Assembly: GCA_018819105.1 (NCBI GenBank) | Contig: JAHJQV010000023.1 | Span: 1 to 64,000 of the forward strand | Source: Gammaproteobacteria bacterium | Lineage (GTDB): Bacteria; Pseudomonadota; Gammaproteobacteria; Xanthomonadales; Wenzhouxiangellaceae | DNA: 64,000 nt | Direction: 5' to 3' | In this document: one piece after another, positions 8,629 to 17,832 of the stretch | Layout of the letters: each line of letters starts with the position of its first letter | How positions within the stretch are numbered: position 1 is the stretch's first letter | Translations under genes and position numbers: made by a program | Notes under the pieces: generated by a model | The model's input: the letters and a program-made list of their open reading frames with translations, nothing else | What the model was told of the DNA's origin: nothing | The model's database searches: none

Positions 8629-9462
8629 TTGCCACAACGCAGATTCACCCGTAGCTCAGCCAGGGCCGGCGGCAGATTCCGCCTGCTGCCGGTGCTGCTG
8701 TTTGCCATTTATGGACTGTATTACTATTTCAGCAATCAAGGCGAAGTGCCGCTGACCGGTCGCCAGCAACTGGTGGACATCAGTCGGGAACAGGAAGCTG
8801 CGCTGGGGCTGCAGAGTTATCAGCAGATTCTCGCGCAATCTGAGCTCATTCGTTCCGGTGCAGAGTATGCGCAGGTGCGCGAGATTGCTGCCCGCATTGC
8901 CGCAGCGGCCAGCGATGTGGATCCGGGCTTTGACTGGGAGGTCAGTCTGATCCGCTCCGATCAGGTCAATGCCTTCGCTCTGCCGGGCGGCAAGCTGGCG
9001 GTGTATACCGGCATTCTTCCGGTGGCCGAGAACGTTGATGGTCTGGCAGTGATCATGGGTCATGAAATTGCCCATGCCATCGCCCGTCATGGTGCCGAGC
9101 GCATGGCTTATCAGAAGCTGACGCAGTTGGGGTCGCTGGCGGCGGGCATGTCGGTGTCCGGCATGGATCCGGCCCAGCAGCAGATGCTTATGGCGGCGCT
9201 GGGCGCTGGTGCCCAGTATGGCGTTCTGCTGCCATTTTCCCGCGAACACGAGTCGGAAGCCGATTACCTGGGACTGATTTTTCTCGCCCGGGCCTGCTAT
9301 GATCCATCCGAGGCACCGGCCCTGTGGCAACGCATGTCAGCCAGTGGCGGACAGCGGCCGCCGGAATTCATGTCCACGCATCCCAGTGGCGAAACCCGCA
9401 TCAGGCAGTTTCAGCAGTGGATGCCGGAGGCACTTGAGATTTACCGCCAGCGATGCCAGTAA
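8629..9462 (+). CDS. M48-family zinc metallopeptidase (BepA/LoiP-like)
   Basis: A 277-residue periplasmic or inner-membrane-anchored peptidase. After a basic N-terminus comes one hydrophobic segment (LLPVLLFAIYGLYYYF). The zinc motif is HEIAH (His145, His149), with the third ligand Glu210 in EADYLG and a downstream STHPSGETRI motif, all standard for M48C enzymes that clean up outer-membrane assembly. The TTG start was chosen because AGGA lies 7 bases upstream and the ATG at 8569 precedes the -10 element. There is no lipobox and no TPR domain, so it is shorter than BepA. It is followed 55 bases later by dodecin. Confidence 0.85.
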   Translation: MPQRRFTRSSARAGGRFRLLPVLLFAIYGLYYYFSNQGEVPLTGRQQLVDISREQEAALGLQSYQQILAQSELIRSGAEYAQVREIAARIAAAASDVDPGFDWEVSLIRSDQVNAFALPGGKLAVYTGILPVAENVDGLAVIMGHEIAHAIARHGAERMAYQKLTQLGSLAAGMSVSGMDPAQQQMLMAALGAGAQYGVLLPFSREHESEADYLGLIFLARACYDPSEAPALWQRMSASGGQRPPEFMSTHPSGETRIRQFQQWMPEALEIYRQRCQ

Positions 9463-9517
9463 CATCATTATCAGCACACGTTGTGCATCAGAGTTCTAAC
9501 CAAGAGGAGTCGATACC

Positions 9518-9724
9518 ATGTCAGTAGCAAGAGTTACAGAAATCATTGCATCATCACCACAAAGCTTTGAGGATGCTGTCGAGAAAGGCATGCAGCGCGC
9601 CGCCAAGACACTGAAAAATGTCCGCAGCGGCTGGGTGGAAAGCCAAAAGGTGATGTGTGACGACAACGGCAACATCACCGAATTCCGGGTCAATCTGAAA
9701 GTGACTTTCGTGCTGCAGGACTGA
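9518..9724 (+). CDS. Dodecin, flavin-binding storage protein
   Basis: A 68-residue protein matching the dodecin family over its full length: MSVARVTEI at the start, the SFEDAVEKGMQRA helix, and the paired strands with W39 in RSGWVE, the residue that stacks against the flavin. Dodecins form hollow dodecamers that hold riboflavin, FMN or FAD and buffer free flavin. A good GAGGAG precedes the ATG. It stands between the M48 gene and the rhomboid gene, with which it is convergent. Confidence 0.93.
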   Translation: MSVARVTEIIASSPQSFEDAVEKGMQRAAKTLKNVRSGWVESQKVMCDDNGNITEFRVNLKVTFVLQD

Positions 9725-9774
9725 TGCGCTGACCCGATCAGACGTGCTGGCTTCCAGGTCGACGGGCGCAGTGC

Positions 9775-10458
9775 TCAGCGGCCTGGTCGCCAGCCCCATT
9801 TCAGCAGCAGCAGAAGTCCGAACAGCATGCCGCCCAGATGGGCGAAATGCGCCACACCCGGCATCATGCCGGTGACACCGAACAGCAGTTCGGCGGCTCC
9901 GTAGAGCACGACAAAATATTTTGCCTTGATTGGAATCGGCGGAATCAGCAGCACGATAACGCTGTTGGGGAAACGCAGGCCATAGGCCAGCAGCAGACCA
10001 AATACAGCACCGGATGCGCCAACCGTGGGATACACCTCGGCACTGCTGGAGGCCACCACCAGTTGCACCAGACCGGCACCAATCAGACAGGTGAAATAAT
10101 ACACGCCAAAGCGCCAGCGTCCCCAGCCCGCTTCCAGTGGCAGACCGAACAGAAACAGCGCAAACATGTTGAAAAAGATGTGCGTCACCGAGCCGTGCAT
10201 GAAGCCGTAGCTGATCAGTTGCCAGGGCGCAAACGGCGGCACTGCCATGCTGCTGTTGCCGACCATGATCTGCTCGGTGCTGCCCAGCGGCCACAACGCG
10301 AACCAGGCAAACATCATTTGCGCTGACATGCTGAGCAGAAACACCAGCACGTTGACAGCAATCAGGATAAACGCCAGTGGCACGCTACCGCGCGGACCGG
10401 GTGCTCGCGGCCTGTCGCTATCGGGGGAATTCGGCTGATACAATGGGTGTTTCCGCAA
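9775..10458 (-). CDS. Rhomboid-family intramembrane serine protease
   Basis: A 227-residue integral membrane protein with about six hydrophobic segments. The catalytic serine is Ser149 in GASGAVFG; the paired histidine is His207 in AHFAHLGGM; Asn97 in HIFFNMFAL is the expected oxyanion residue. These are the rhomboid dyad motifs in the right order and membrane context. The N-terminus is a short proline-rich cytoplasmic tail. Substrates are unknown. The gene is convergent with dodecin and divergent from the membrane-peptidase-like gene at 10592. Confidence 0.9.
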   Translation of the reverse strand: MRKHPLYQPNSPDSDRPRAPGPRGSVPLAFILIAVNVLVFLLSMSAQMMFAWFALWPLGSTEQIMVGNSSMAVPPFAPWQLISYGFMHGSVTHIFFNMFALFLFGLPLEAGWGRWRFGVYYFTCLIGAGLVQLVVASSSAEVYPTVGASGAVFGLLLAYGLRFPNSVIVLLIPPIPIKAKYFVVLYGAAELLFGVTGMMPGVAHFAHLGGMLFGLLLLLKWGWRPGR

Positions 10459-10591
10459 AACGGCTCGGACAGGACACTATGGTAGCAATTATCGACCACA
10501 GGCTGGTTGCGGTTTCATGCGGTCTGCAGTCTTGAACGGGGCGGCAGCATTTACCGGGCAGAAGACCGCCGTAGTAGAGGGACGGTGAGCA

Positions 10592-11332
10592 ATGCGGGCT
10601 AGCAGTGCGGTTTTCTGGGCGCAGCCGCTGCGCGATTACATCATGCTGCTGGAGCAGGGCAGCAGGCATTTCACCCTGTCGCGGCTGCTGTTGCTGCTGC
10701 TGACCGCGCTCGCCGGCTGGTGGCTGTACGTGCCCGCACACGAATTGCTGCATGCCTTCGGCTGTCTCTGGAGCGGTGGCGAGGTGTCGCGCCTGGAGCT
10801 GGCCCCGGAATATGGCGCAGCCTGGCTGCAGCGCCATTTTCCCTGGATCAGCGTCGGTTCGGACTATGCCGGTCAACTGACCGGATTTGACACCCACAGC
10901 AATGATGTCATTTATCTGATCACCGTGCTGGCACCCTATGTGTTGACCTTGTTTCCGGGCATGCTGTTGTGGACTTATGCTGTCAATGCCGACTGGCGGC
11001 GCAGCGATGTGTGGGCACTGACCGGCTTCAGCTTCAGCATGGTGGCAGCGCCGTTCATTTCCATTTTTGGCGACATGTATGAGGCAGCATCCATCGTCAC
11101 CACGCGCATATTGCGGCTGCTGGATGGTGGTGCCGATGTGCAACGCTGGCGCAGCGATGACCTGTTGCTGCTGATGCGTCAGCTGGCTGCCGACATCAGC
11201 GGACTGGATATGGTGATGCTGAGCGCCGGTTTGCTGCTGGCAGTGCTGCTGGCATGGTCGTTGTTCTGGCTCGGGCGACGACTTGCCGTGGCCACACTGG
11301 TCGTGCTGGCACAGCAGCGGGTTCGCACATGA
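10592..11332 (+). CDS. Integral membrane protein with HELLH zinc motif
   Basis: I do not recognise the family with certainty. The 246-residue protein has four or five membrane segments. HELLH (His50, Glu51, His54) lies at the end of the first segment, followed by GCLWSGGE, as in M50-type site-2 proteases where the HExxH sits in a membrane helix. A candidate third ligand (an Asp in a later helix, e.g. in SIFGDMYEA) is visible but not proven. The loop with LAPEYGAAWLQ and the DYAGQLTGFDTH segment look lumenal. It overlaps the next gene by 4 bases (ATGA), which makes a two-gene unit. It may be an intramembrane protease or a degenerate relative. Confidence 0.6.
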   Translation: MRASSAVFWAQPLRDYIMLLEQGSRHFTLSRLLLLLLTALAGWWLYVPAHELLHAFGCLWSGGEVSRLELAPEYGAAWLQRHFPWISVGSDYAGQLTGFDTHSNDVIYLITVLAPYVLTLFPGMLLWTYAVNADWRRSDVWALTGFSFSMVAAPFISIFGDMYEAASIVTTRILRLLDGGADVQRWRSDDLLLLMRQLAADISGLDMVMLSAGLLLAVLLAWSLFWLGRRLAVATLVVLAQQRVRT

Positions 11333-12174
11333 CTGGCGGTGGCAAACAGGTGCGAGTCATTCCGGCCTGGTCCGGCTGGCGCAGTCTGATGCAGGCCGGC
11401 GACCTGATAGGCCAGCACTGGCCGGTGTACCTGCAGGTGATGGGCTTGTGGCTGGCCATCTCATTGCTGCTGGGGGCGATTCCGGCCGGCAATCTGTTGT
11501 TGTTGCTGCTGGCACCACTGCTGCAGGGCGGTGTGATGCTGATGTTTGATCGTCAACTGCAGCATGGCAGACTGCAGGCGACCGACCTGTTCAGCATGTT
11601 CGCGCATGCCCAGCGCAATGTGCTGATCATGGCCATACTGTGGCTGCTGCTGGCGATGTTTGTCGTCATTTTGGTGGCCATGATGCCTTTTGCCGAGTTG
11701 CTGCAGTCAGTGCAGACGATCAGAACCCTGGAGGATCTGCAACAGCTTGAGCTGCCATCGCAACAGCTGCTGTGGATGCTCACGGCACTGTTTGCGGCCA
11801 TCGCGCTGGTGTCTATGCTGTGGTTTTTTGCCGTGCCGCGTATCGTGTTTGATCTGCTGCCGGCGGGCACCGCGCTGATCGACAGCCTGCGTGCCTGTGT
11901 GCGCAACTGGCGCGCGCTGTTGACCTTCGGCATGGCGTATCTGGTGATCGGCACCGCTGCGGTGATCATGCTGGTGATGATCAATCTGATCCCCGTTCTG
12001 CTGTTGGGAGAAACTGCCGCGATCGCGGTCTCGGAACTGCTGGTGGCTTTTTTGACCACGGCATTGCAGGTGCTCAATGTCGGTGGTATTTATCTGCTCT
12101 GGCGGCAGGTCTATCCGCGAGTGGATGCCGATGTCATGTCGGCGTCAGATGATGAAGCCCGCTTTTTAGCTTGA
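11329..12174 (+). CDS. BPSS1780-like polytopic membrane protein
   Basis: A 281-residue protein with about six hydrophobic helices (first at residues 25-65, last two near 190-260). A cytoplasmic N-terminus begins MTGGGKQVRVIPAWSGW. The pattern resembles uncharacterised BPSS1780/YciC-like membrane proteins, which have no assigned reaction. No catalytic motif is visible. The ATG overlaps the stop of the upstream HELLH protein, so both are probably co-translated and may work together. The C-terminal tail after the last helix is acidic (SASDDEARF). Confidence 0.65.
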   Translation: MTGGGKQVRVIPAWSGWRSLMQAGDLIGQHWPVYLQVMGLWLAISLLLGAIPAGNLLLLLLAPLLQGGVMLMFDRQLQHGRLQATDLFSMFAHAQRNVLIMAILWLLLAMFVVILVAMMPFAELLQSVQTIRTLEDLQQLELPSQQLLWMLTALFAAIALVSMLWFFAVPRIVFDLLPAGTALIDSLRACVRNWRALLTFGMAYLVIGTAAVIMLVMINLIPVLLLGETAAIAVSELLVAFLTTALQVLNVGGIYLLWRQVYPRVDADVMSASDDEARFLA

Positions 12175-12198
12175 GCCCGGCACGGTTGCGATGCGCAT

Positions 12199-12345
12199 AA
12201 AAAAGTGGCCCCGTGAGCAGGGGAGGACTCACGGGGCCGAGGCGATTCGGTAATTTTGGGGATTGACCGAATCTATGCTGATGGCGCCTAGGGAGTGAAA
12301 CGCCACCAACAGTGCATATGATGCACATTCGCTGTGAAAGTTTCG
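12199..12345 (-). ncRNA. Candidate structured small RNA, four hairpins
   Basis: Four stem-loops follow each other between the convergent upstream gene and comM. They are: 12312-12317/12321-12326; 12282-12286/12301-12305; 12244-12251/12266-12273 (perfect 8 bp); and 12207-12217/12228-12238 (perfect 11 bp). Read on the minus strand the last is followed by AC and six Ts, an intrinsic terminator. On that strand three loops carry CU-rich strings (CUCCCU, AUCCCCA, UCCUCCCC) that could mask Shine-Dalgarno sites. Upstream (12327-12430) is AT-rich, with only a weak promoter (TATACG). On the plus strand the same loops read GGGA and would look like CsrA/RsmA sites, but no terminator follows. The structure could instead be just the comM 3' end. 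Confidence 0.45.
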
Positions 12346-12434
12346 TATATTCAGATGCACTGAGATAAATTTTTACATAAGTTCAAACTAATGTATTAGC
12401 TTGGTCGCGTAAATATCGTCTTTTTTCCACCGTT

Positions 12435-12467
12435 AATCCGGATTGGTCATGAATAATCCGGAATGGT
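12435..12467. repeat. Short tandem repeat downstream of comM
   Basis: Two copies of a 13-base unit (12435-12447 and 12455-12467) differ at one position and are 20 bases apart. Each contains the near-palindrome AATCCGGATT. Together with flanking TTAA they could form a weak stem-loop. They may mark the comM 3' end; no other role is evident. Confidence 0.4.
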
Positions 12468-12493
12468 TAACCCGGCAATCTTTGATGGATGGT

Positions 12494-14023
12494 TCAATGA
12501 TGCTGTCTGAGGATGCGGCGGTAGTTGATCGCTTCGCTGAGGTGACGTGTGCCGATGCCGTCACTGGCATCAAGATCGGCGATGGTGCGGGCCACCCTGA
12601 GTATGCGTTGCCAGGCACGCGCGGACAGCTGCAGCTTGTCTGCTGCACGCTCCAGCAGTTGCTGATCCGGCGCAGTCAGAATGCAGTGTTCTCGCATGGC
12701 GGCTGAACTCAGCTGCGCGTTGCTGCAGGATTGTCGCTGCAGTTGCCGTTGGTATGCGTCCTGTACGCGCTGTCGCACCGCAGCGCTGGGCTCCCCGGCT
12801 GGTGCCTGCTGGTGCAGTTCGCGATGCGCCAGCCGCGGCACTTCAATCTGTATGTCGATGCGATCCAGCAGGGGCCCGGAAATCCGGCTGCGATAGCGCG
12901 CGATCTGCTCGCCGGTGCAGCGGCAGCGTGTGCTCATGGCATCACCGGCATAACCGCAGGGACAGGGGTTCATCGCCGCGATAAGCTGAAAGCGCGCCGG
13001 GAACTCGGCCTGACGCGCTGCCCTGGATATGGTGATGCTGCCCGACTCCAGCGGTTCGCGCAGCACCTCCAGCACACGGCGATCGAACTCCGGCAGTTCG
13101 TCCAGAAACAGCACGCCGTGATGCGCCAGCGAAATTTCTCCCGGCCGCGGGTGTGAGCCGCCGCCGACCAGGGCGACACCACTGCAGGTGTGGTGCGGAT
13201 GCCGGAAGCGGCGCTGCTTCCAGTGTTTGGGATGCAGCGGCTGACCACTGATGGAGGCCACGGCCGCAGCCTCCAGCGCCTGTTCGTCACTGAGTTCCGG
13301 CATGATGCCCGGCAAGCGGCTGGCGAGCATGGTTTTGCCGGTGCCCGGTGGCCCCACCAGCAGCAGGTTGTGACCGCCGGCGGCAGCGATCTCCAGAGCG
13401 CGTCTGGCCTGATGCTGTCCACGCACATCGGCAAGATCAGCGATTTCTGCCGTCACCATGGCAGCGCTGTCCGTGATCGCAGCTTCCAGTTCGTGGCAAT
13501 GTGGCAGCTGTTCGTGCTGGTGCAGATGAGCACACACCTGCAGCAGGCTGGCGGCGGCATAGCTCTCATGGCCGGTGACCAGCGCCGCCTCGGCAGCATC
13601 GGCTGCCGGCACAATCAGGGCATGATCGCATTTGGCCGCCGCCAGCACCGCTGGCAGGATGCCTCCGGTGGCGCGCAGATCGCCGCTGAGTGACAACTCG
13701 CCGAGGAACTCGTAGTGGTTCAGGGTTTCGGCATTGATCTGCCGCGATGCGGCGAGGATGCCGAGTGCAATGGCAAGGTCAAAGCGACCGCCATCCTTGG
13801 GCAGGTCGGCCGGTGCCAGTGACACCGTGATGCGCCGCGCCGGCACCTCGAATCCACTGTTCTGCAACGCTGCGCGCACTCGATCCTTGCTTTCCTTGAC
13901 CACCGTTTCCGGCAGCCCGACGATGGACATCTTCGGCAGACCACCGGCCAGATTCACTTCCACACTGACCGCCGGCGCATGGATGCCGACCTGCGCGCGT
14001 GACTGCACGATGGCCAGACTCAT
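12494..14023 (-). CDS. comM: ComM/YifB-type Mg-chelatase-like AAA+ helicase
   Basis: A 509-residue protein with the full ComM layout. An N-terminal Lon-like (ChlI) domain has the GLPETVVKESKDRV motif. The AAA+ core has Walker A GPPGTGKT (224-231) and Walker B GVLFLDELPEF. A zinc-knuckle-like NPCPCGY...CRCT insert precedes the C-terminal Mg_chelatase_C helical domain. In naturally competent bacteria ComM is a hexameric branch-migration helicase that extends recombination of incoming DNA; the family is broadly conserved also in non-competent species. It is encoded downstream of ubiK on the same strand, a common gammaproteobacterial order. Presence alone does not show competence. Confidence 0.95.
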   Translation of the reverse strand: MSLAIVQSRAQVGIHAPAVSVEVNLAGGLPKMSIVGLPETVVKESKDRVRAALQNSGFEVPARRITVSLAPADLPKDGGRFDLAIALGILAASRQINAETLNHYEFLGELSLSGDLRATGGILPAVLAAAKCDHALIVPAADAAEAALVTGHESYAAASLLQVCAHLHQHEQLPHCHELEAAITDSAAMVTAEIADLADVRGQHQARRALEIAAAGGHNLLLVGPPGTGKTMLASRLPGIMPELSDEQALEAAAVASISGQPLHPKHWKQRRFRHPHHTCSGVALVGGGSHPRPGEISLAHHGVLFLDELPEFDRRVLEVLREPLESGSITISRAARQAEFPARFQLIAAMNPCPCGYAGDAMSTRCRCTGEQIARYRSRISGPLLDRIDIQIEVPRLAHRELHQQAPAGEPSAAVRQRVQDAYQRQLQRQSCSNAQLSSAAMREHCILTAPDQQLLERAADKLQLSARAWQRILRVARTIADLDASDGIGTRHLSEAINYRRILRQHH

Positions 14024-14209
14024 GGCTGCTGGTGCCGGTCAGTGGGCATAGGCAGGCGCAGACTGCCGGAGCTGGCAGGACGCTGGCGCTGCTGGGTTTG
14101 CTGCTGGTTCATGCCAGCATCATGCCTGCCGCAAGGCGGCCTGTCGCTAGGAATTCAGCGGGGGTGACTGTAGGAAATCGACGCGCTCAGGCAGGCCTGC
14201 AGCAATCGT

Positions 14210-14877
<668 letters not shown>

Positions 14878-14880
14878 TTC

Positions 14881-15531
14881 TTACTTTAAGATCTGATCCA
14901 GCGCCTGACGCAACTGTGCCGCCCACCATGGCGCAATGCGTTGCGCGCGTTGACCGTGTTTCAGGTCTTCCAGTGCCTTGCCTGCAGGAGCCAGCAGGCT
15001 GGCCAGGTCAAAGCGGATGCGGCCGGCGGCGTCGACCACAATCAGTCCCGGCGTGCCCTTGACGCCGTACAGTGTGGCCACCTCATCACCTTGTGGATAG
15101 AGCACAAAACTGTAGCCGTGATTGTCCAGGTACTCAGCTGGCTCGCCATTTTCACGGATGCTGATCGCGTGCACCGTGACCCGGCCGTCGTACTCATCGA
15201 CAATGCTCTGCAGATGTGGCATCAGCTGTTTGCAATACGGGCACCACGTGGCCCAGAAGAAATAGATGTCGGTGCTGCCGCTTTCGCGTGGAAATGCGAT
15301 GTTCTCGCCAGCGCTGTTGGCCAGACTGAAGGCCGGGGCCTGTGGGTAGTCGATGTTAGCTGCACTGGTTTCGGTTGCAGCCGCGTTGGTCTGATTGGCG
15401 GCATCGTCGGCCGTTTCGCTGTCTGGCTGACAGCCGCTGAGCACCAGCAGCAACAGCACGAACCAGAGGCTGCGCAGAGGCGCTTGCTGCTGCAGTGCCG
15501 GCAGGGAAATGATGCGCTGCGGAAAGATCAT
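14881..15531 (-). CDS. TlpA-like thioredoxin-fold lipoprotein
   Basis: A 216-residue protein with a hydrophobic N-terminus ending in the lipobox LSGC (Cys34), a Thr/Ala-rich linker, then a thioredoxin/AhpC-TSA fold. The redox site is WCPYC (Cys97, Cys100) in FFWATWCPYCKQL, and the cis-proline motif GTPG is present (KGTPGLIV). It should act in the periplasm as a thiol-disulfide reductase or in cytochrome maturation. It lies 79 bases downstream of btuB on the same strand, separated by a strong hairpin, so it may be partly under the cobalamin riboswitch. Confidence 0.85.
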   Translation of the reverse strand: MIFPQRIISLPALQQQAPLRSLWFVLLLLVLSGCQPDSETADDAANQTNAAATETSAANIDYPQAPAFSLANSAGENIAFPRESGSTDIYFFWATWCPYCKQLMPHLQSIVDEYDGRVTVHAISIRENGEPAEYLDNHGYSFVLYPQGDEVATLYGVKGTPGLIVVDAAGRIRFDLASLLAPAGKALEDLKHGQRAQRIAPWWAAQLRQALDQILK

Positions 15532-15562
15532 GGGTTGGACTCCGGTAAGTGATTGATCTGGA

Positions 15563-15591
15563 AAGCAGACCCGCAAGCCGCGGGTCTGCTT
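15563..15591 (-). terminator. Hairpin between btuB and the TlpA-like gene
   Basis: A perfect 12-base stem (15563-15574 with 15580-15591) with a five-base loop. No long T-run follows on either strand, so it may act as an intercistronic processing or attenuation structure rather than a full terminator. Confidence 0.5.
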
Positions 15592-15610
15592 ACAGCAGGG
15601 TGGTTGCGCA

Positions 15611-17458
15611 TCAGGGCTGCCAGCGCAGACCAAGGAAGGCGGCCAGATCGCGCGTATTGAAGCCAACGGCCTGAGTGTAGTTGGCATCCAGCAGGTTGTC
15701 CACACGCGCTTCCAGTCGCCACTGCTCGGCCAGTTGCCAGCCGGCACGCAGGTTGAGCAGCACATAATCGTCCAGCGTGGTAGCAAAATCCTGCGCCTTG
15801 CCGCTGTAGAACAGCTCCAGACCCAGCCAGGAGCCGTTGCCGAACAGGCGATCCACACTCAGGCTGAGCTTTTCATCCGGGCGCCGCAACAGCTTGCTGT
15901 CACTGGTTTTGTCTTTGGGATCCTGCAGCGTGGCGGTGGCGCTGGCCAGCCAGTGTCTGTGCACAAACTGGTATTCCAGCTCCACCCCGGTGACTTCGGC
16001 CTGGGCGATGTTGACCGCCTGAAACTCGGGGCCGGAAAAGTCAATCAGGTCATCGATCTGCTGATGAAATCCGGTCAGATTGAGACGATGCTGCTGGTAA
16101 CTGAAGCGCAAGCCCAACTCGAAGGCATCGCTGGTCTCGGCTTCCAGTGCCGGGTTGCCGGCGAACTGGCCGGCAAAACCTGGCGAGAACAACTGATTGA
16201 ACGTCGGTGCGCGAAAGCCGCGGCCATAACTGGCGTGCAGCTGCAGCCGTTTGCCAAAGCGGTAGCCATAGGCCACTGAACCGGTCAGCTCGCTGCCGAA
16301 GCGTTCATCTTCATCCACGCGCACACTGGCATCCACGGCGTGCCCGGCATGACGCCAGTCGGCCAGGGCGAATGCGCCGATATTGTGCCGATTGTCGTCG
16401 AAATTGCCTTCATCCTCGCCCCATTCCTGGTAGGCATCGATCCCGGCACTGAGCCGCAGACGGGCATCAAGGCGCACCGTTGTGAGCCAGCTCAGCTGCA
16501 GGCGCTCTGAGTCGAAGGCGGTGCTGAAAAAGCCGAAATCGGAATCCAGATCGTCAATGTTATAGCTGATCCGGGTCTGATGCTGCCAGCGACCCTGGTC
16601 AAAACGATAGCCCAGCGCATAGGTCTGCTGGGTGCCGTCGGAAAGGCCCTGATCAAACTCGACCTCGGCATCGGTCAGCAGCGCCAGCCATTGCAGCTGA
16701 CCGTCTCCCAGCTGTACATCGCCGTTGATGCTGGCACCGAAGTTCTCGAAGCCATCATCGTCGGGATCAAAACTGAAGCCGTCGGCATTCTGCGCCGAGA
16801 AGCCGTTGCTGTCGCGCCAGCTCAGGCTGCCGCTGACCCGCGCCTGCTCGCCCGACCAGCCGGCGGCAGCACTGGCCTGGTACTGATCATCGCTGCCATA
16901 ACCCAGCCGCAGCGTGGGGGTGATTTCGCGTCGGGTGAAAATCTGGATCACCCCGCCGATGGCGTCTGAGCCATACACACTGGCGCGTGGGCCGCGCACG
17001 ATCTCAATGCGCTCGATCTGCTCCAGTGGCAGATTCTCGAACTGGAACAGGCCGCTGGTGGCGGACGCGACCCTCACCCCGTCAATCAGCACCAGCACCT
17101 GATTGGAGTTCGCGCCACGCAGAAAGACGCTGGTCTGTCCACCTGGGCCGCCACTGCGCACGATGTCCACACCGGCCTGCAGCCGCAGCAGCTCCAGCAG
17201 GCTCTGGGCCTGGCTGCGTTCGATCAGTTCGCGGTCGATCACCGCCATGCTGGTCAGGGTATCGGTCAGTGTCTGCTCACTGCGGGTGGCGGTAACCACC
17301 AGCGGATCCAGGGCATCGCTGCCACTGCCGGACTGCGCCATGGCTGCAGCACCGAGCAACTGGCAGCCGATCACGGTGGCCGTCAGCCAGCCTGAATACA
17401 GAGTATGAAAACAAAAAGATGGAACGCGGCGACTGGCCGCAAGATGATGGGATGACAT
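15611..17458 (-). CDS. btuB: TonB-dependent cobalamin receptor BtuB
   Basis: A 615-residue outer-membrane receptor. After the signal sequence a TonB box (PLVVTATR) precedes the plug domain (about residues 55-165, with VFLRGANSNQVLVLIDG and RGPRASVYGSDAIGG), then a 22-strand-type barrel with aromatic-rich strands ending in FLGLRWQP. Size and plug motifs match BtuB, which takes up vitamin B12. Assignment is strongly supported by the cobalamin riboswitch directly upstream. AGGAG lies eight bases before the ATG. It is followed by a thioredoxin-fold lipoprotein. Energy must come from TonB-ExbB-ExbD; only a lone ExbD is in this window. Confidence 0.93.
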   Translation of the reverse strand: MSSHHLAASRRVPSFCFHTLYSGWLTATVIGCQLLGAAAMAQSGSGSDALDPLVVTATRSEQTLTDTLTSMAVIDRELIERSQAQSLLELLRLQAGVDIVRSGGPGGQTSVFLRGANSNQVLVLIDGVRVASATSGLFQFENLPLEQIERIEIVRGPRASVYGSDAIGGVIQIFTRREITPTLRLGYGSDDQYQASAAAGWSGEQARVSGSLSWRDSNGFSAQNADGFSFDPDDDGFENFGASINGDVQLGDGQLQWLALLTDAEVEFDQGLSDGTQQTYALGYRFDQGRWQHQTRISYNIDDLDSDFGFFSTAFDSERLQLSWLTTVRLDARLRLSAGIDAYQEWGEDEGNFDDNRHNIGAFALADWRHAGHAVDASVRVDEDERFGSELTGSVAYGYRFGKRLQLHASYGRGFRAPTFNQLFSPGFAGQFAGNPALEAETSDAFELGLRFSYQQHRLNLTGFHQQIDDLIDFSGPEFQAVNIAQAEVTGVELEYQFVHRHWLASATATLQDPKDKTSDSKLLRRPDEKLSLSVDRLFGNGSWLGLELFYSGKAQDFATTLDDYVLLNLRAGWQLAEQWRLEARVDNLLDANYTQAVGFNTRDLAAFLGLRWQP

Positions 17459-17590
17459 GTGGTTCTCCTGTGCACACCCGCACGGTGCGGCAGGAAACGG
17501 CAGTCATCACGCCGGCAACAGGCCGACGCAACCGCCGGCAGCCCACCGCTGGCCGTAGTTCAAAGATTCATCGCGCAAACACGATGAACG

Positions 17591-17795
17591 CCAGTGCAGG
17601 CCGGTCTCCGGACTCATGATGGCTGGCAGGCGGTGAGCCTGCCAGCGACATTGCCAACCTTCCCGTGCAAGCACAGTGGCAGGGCTTGGGCACAAGGCCA
17701 AAAACCCAAGGCAAACAATCAATTACCGTTGCGGGGGCAGTGCCGGAATAAAGCTTTGTACAAGCTTGCACCGGCTTCCCGTTTCAACCAGTCAC
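17591..17795 (-). promoter_or_regulatory. Cobalamin riboswitch upstream of btuB
   Basis: On the minus strand the conserved blocks of the adenosylcobalamin riboswitch occur in order. GGTTGAAACGGGAA lies at the 5' end, followed by GCCCCCGCAACGGTAA. The B12-box region GCCACTG with GGGAAGG comes next, then AGTCCGGAGACCGGCCTGC at the 3' end. Between its end and the btuB ATG (17459-17590) lie two further hairpins, one just upstream of the AGGAG. That suggests B12 binding blocks translation initiation, lowering BtuB when the cofactor is plentiful. A -10-like TATCAT is at 17827-17832 on the minus strand, about 30 bases upstream. Confidence 0.95.
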
Positions 17796-17826
17796 GTCAA
17801 TGCGCTGACTGGTCACCTGCGGCAGC

Positions 17827-17832
17827 ATGATA
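17827..17832 (-). promoter_or_regulatory. Possible -10 element for the btuB transcript
   Basis: TATCAT on the minus strand is placed so that transcription would start just before the riboswitch. No convincing -35 box accompanies it. Confidence 0.35.
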
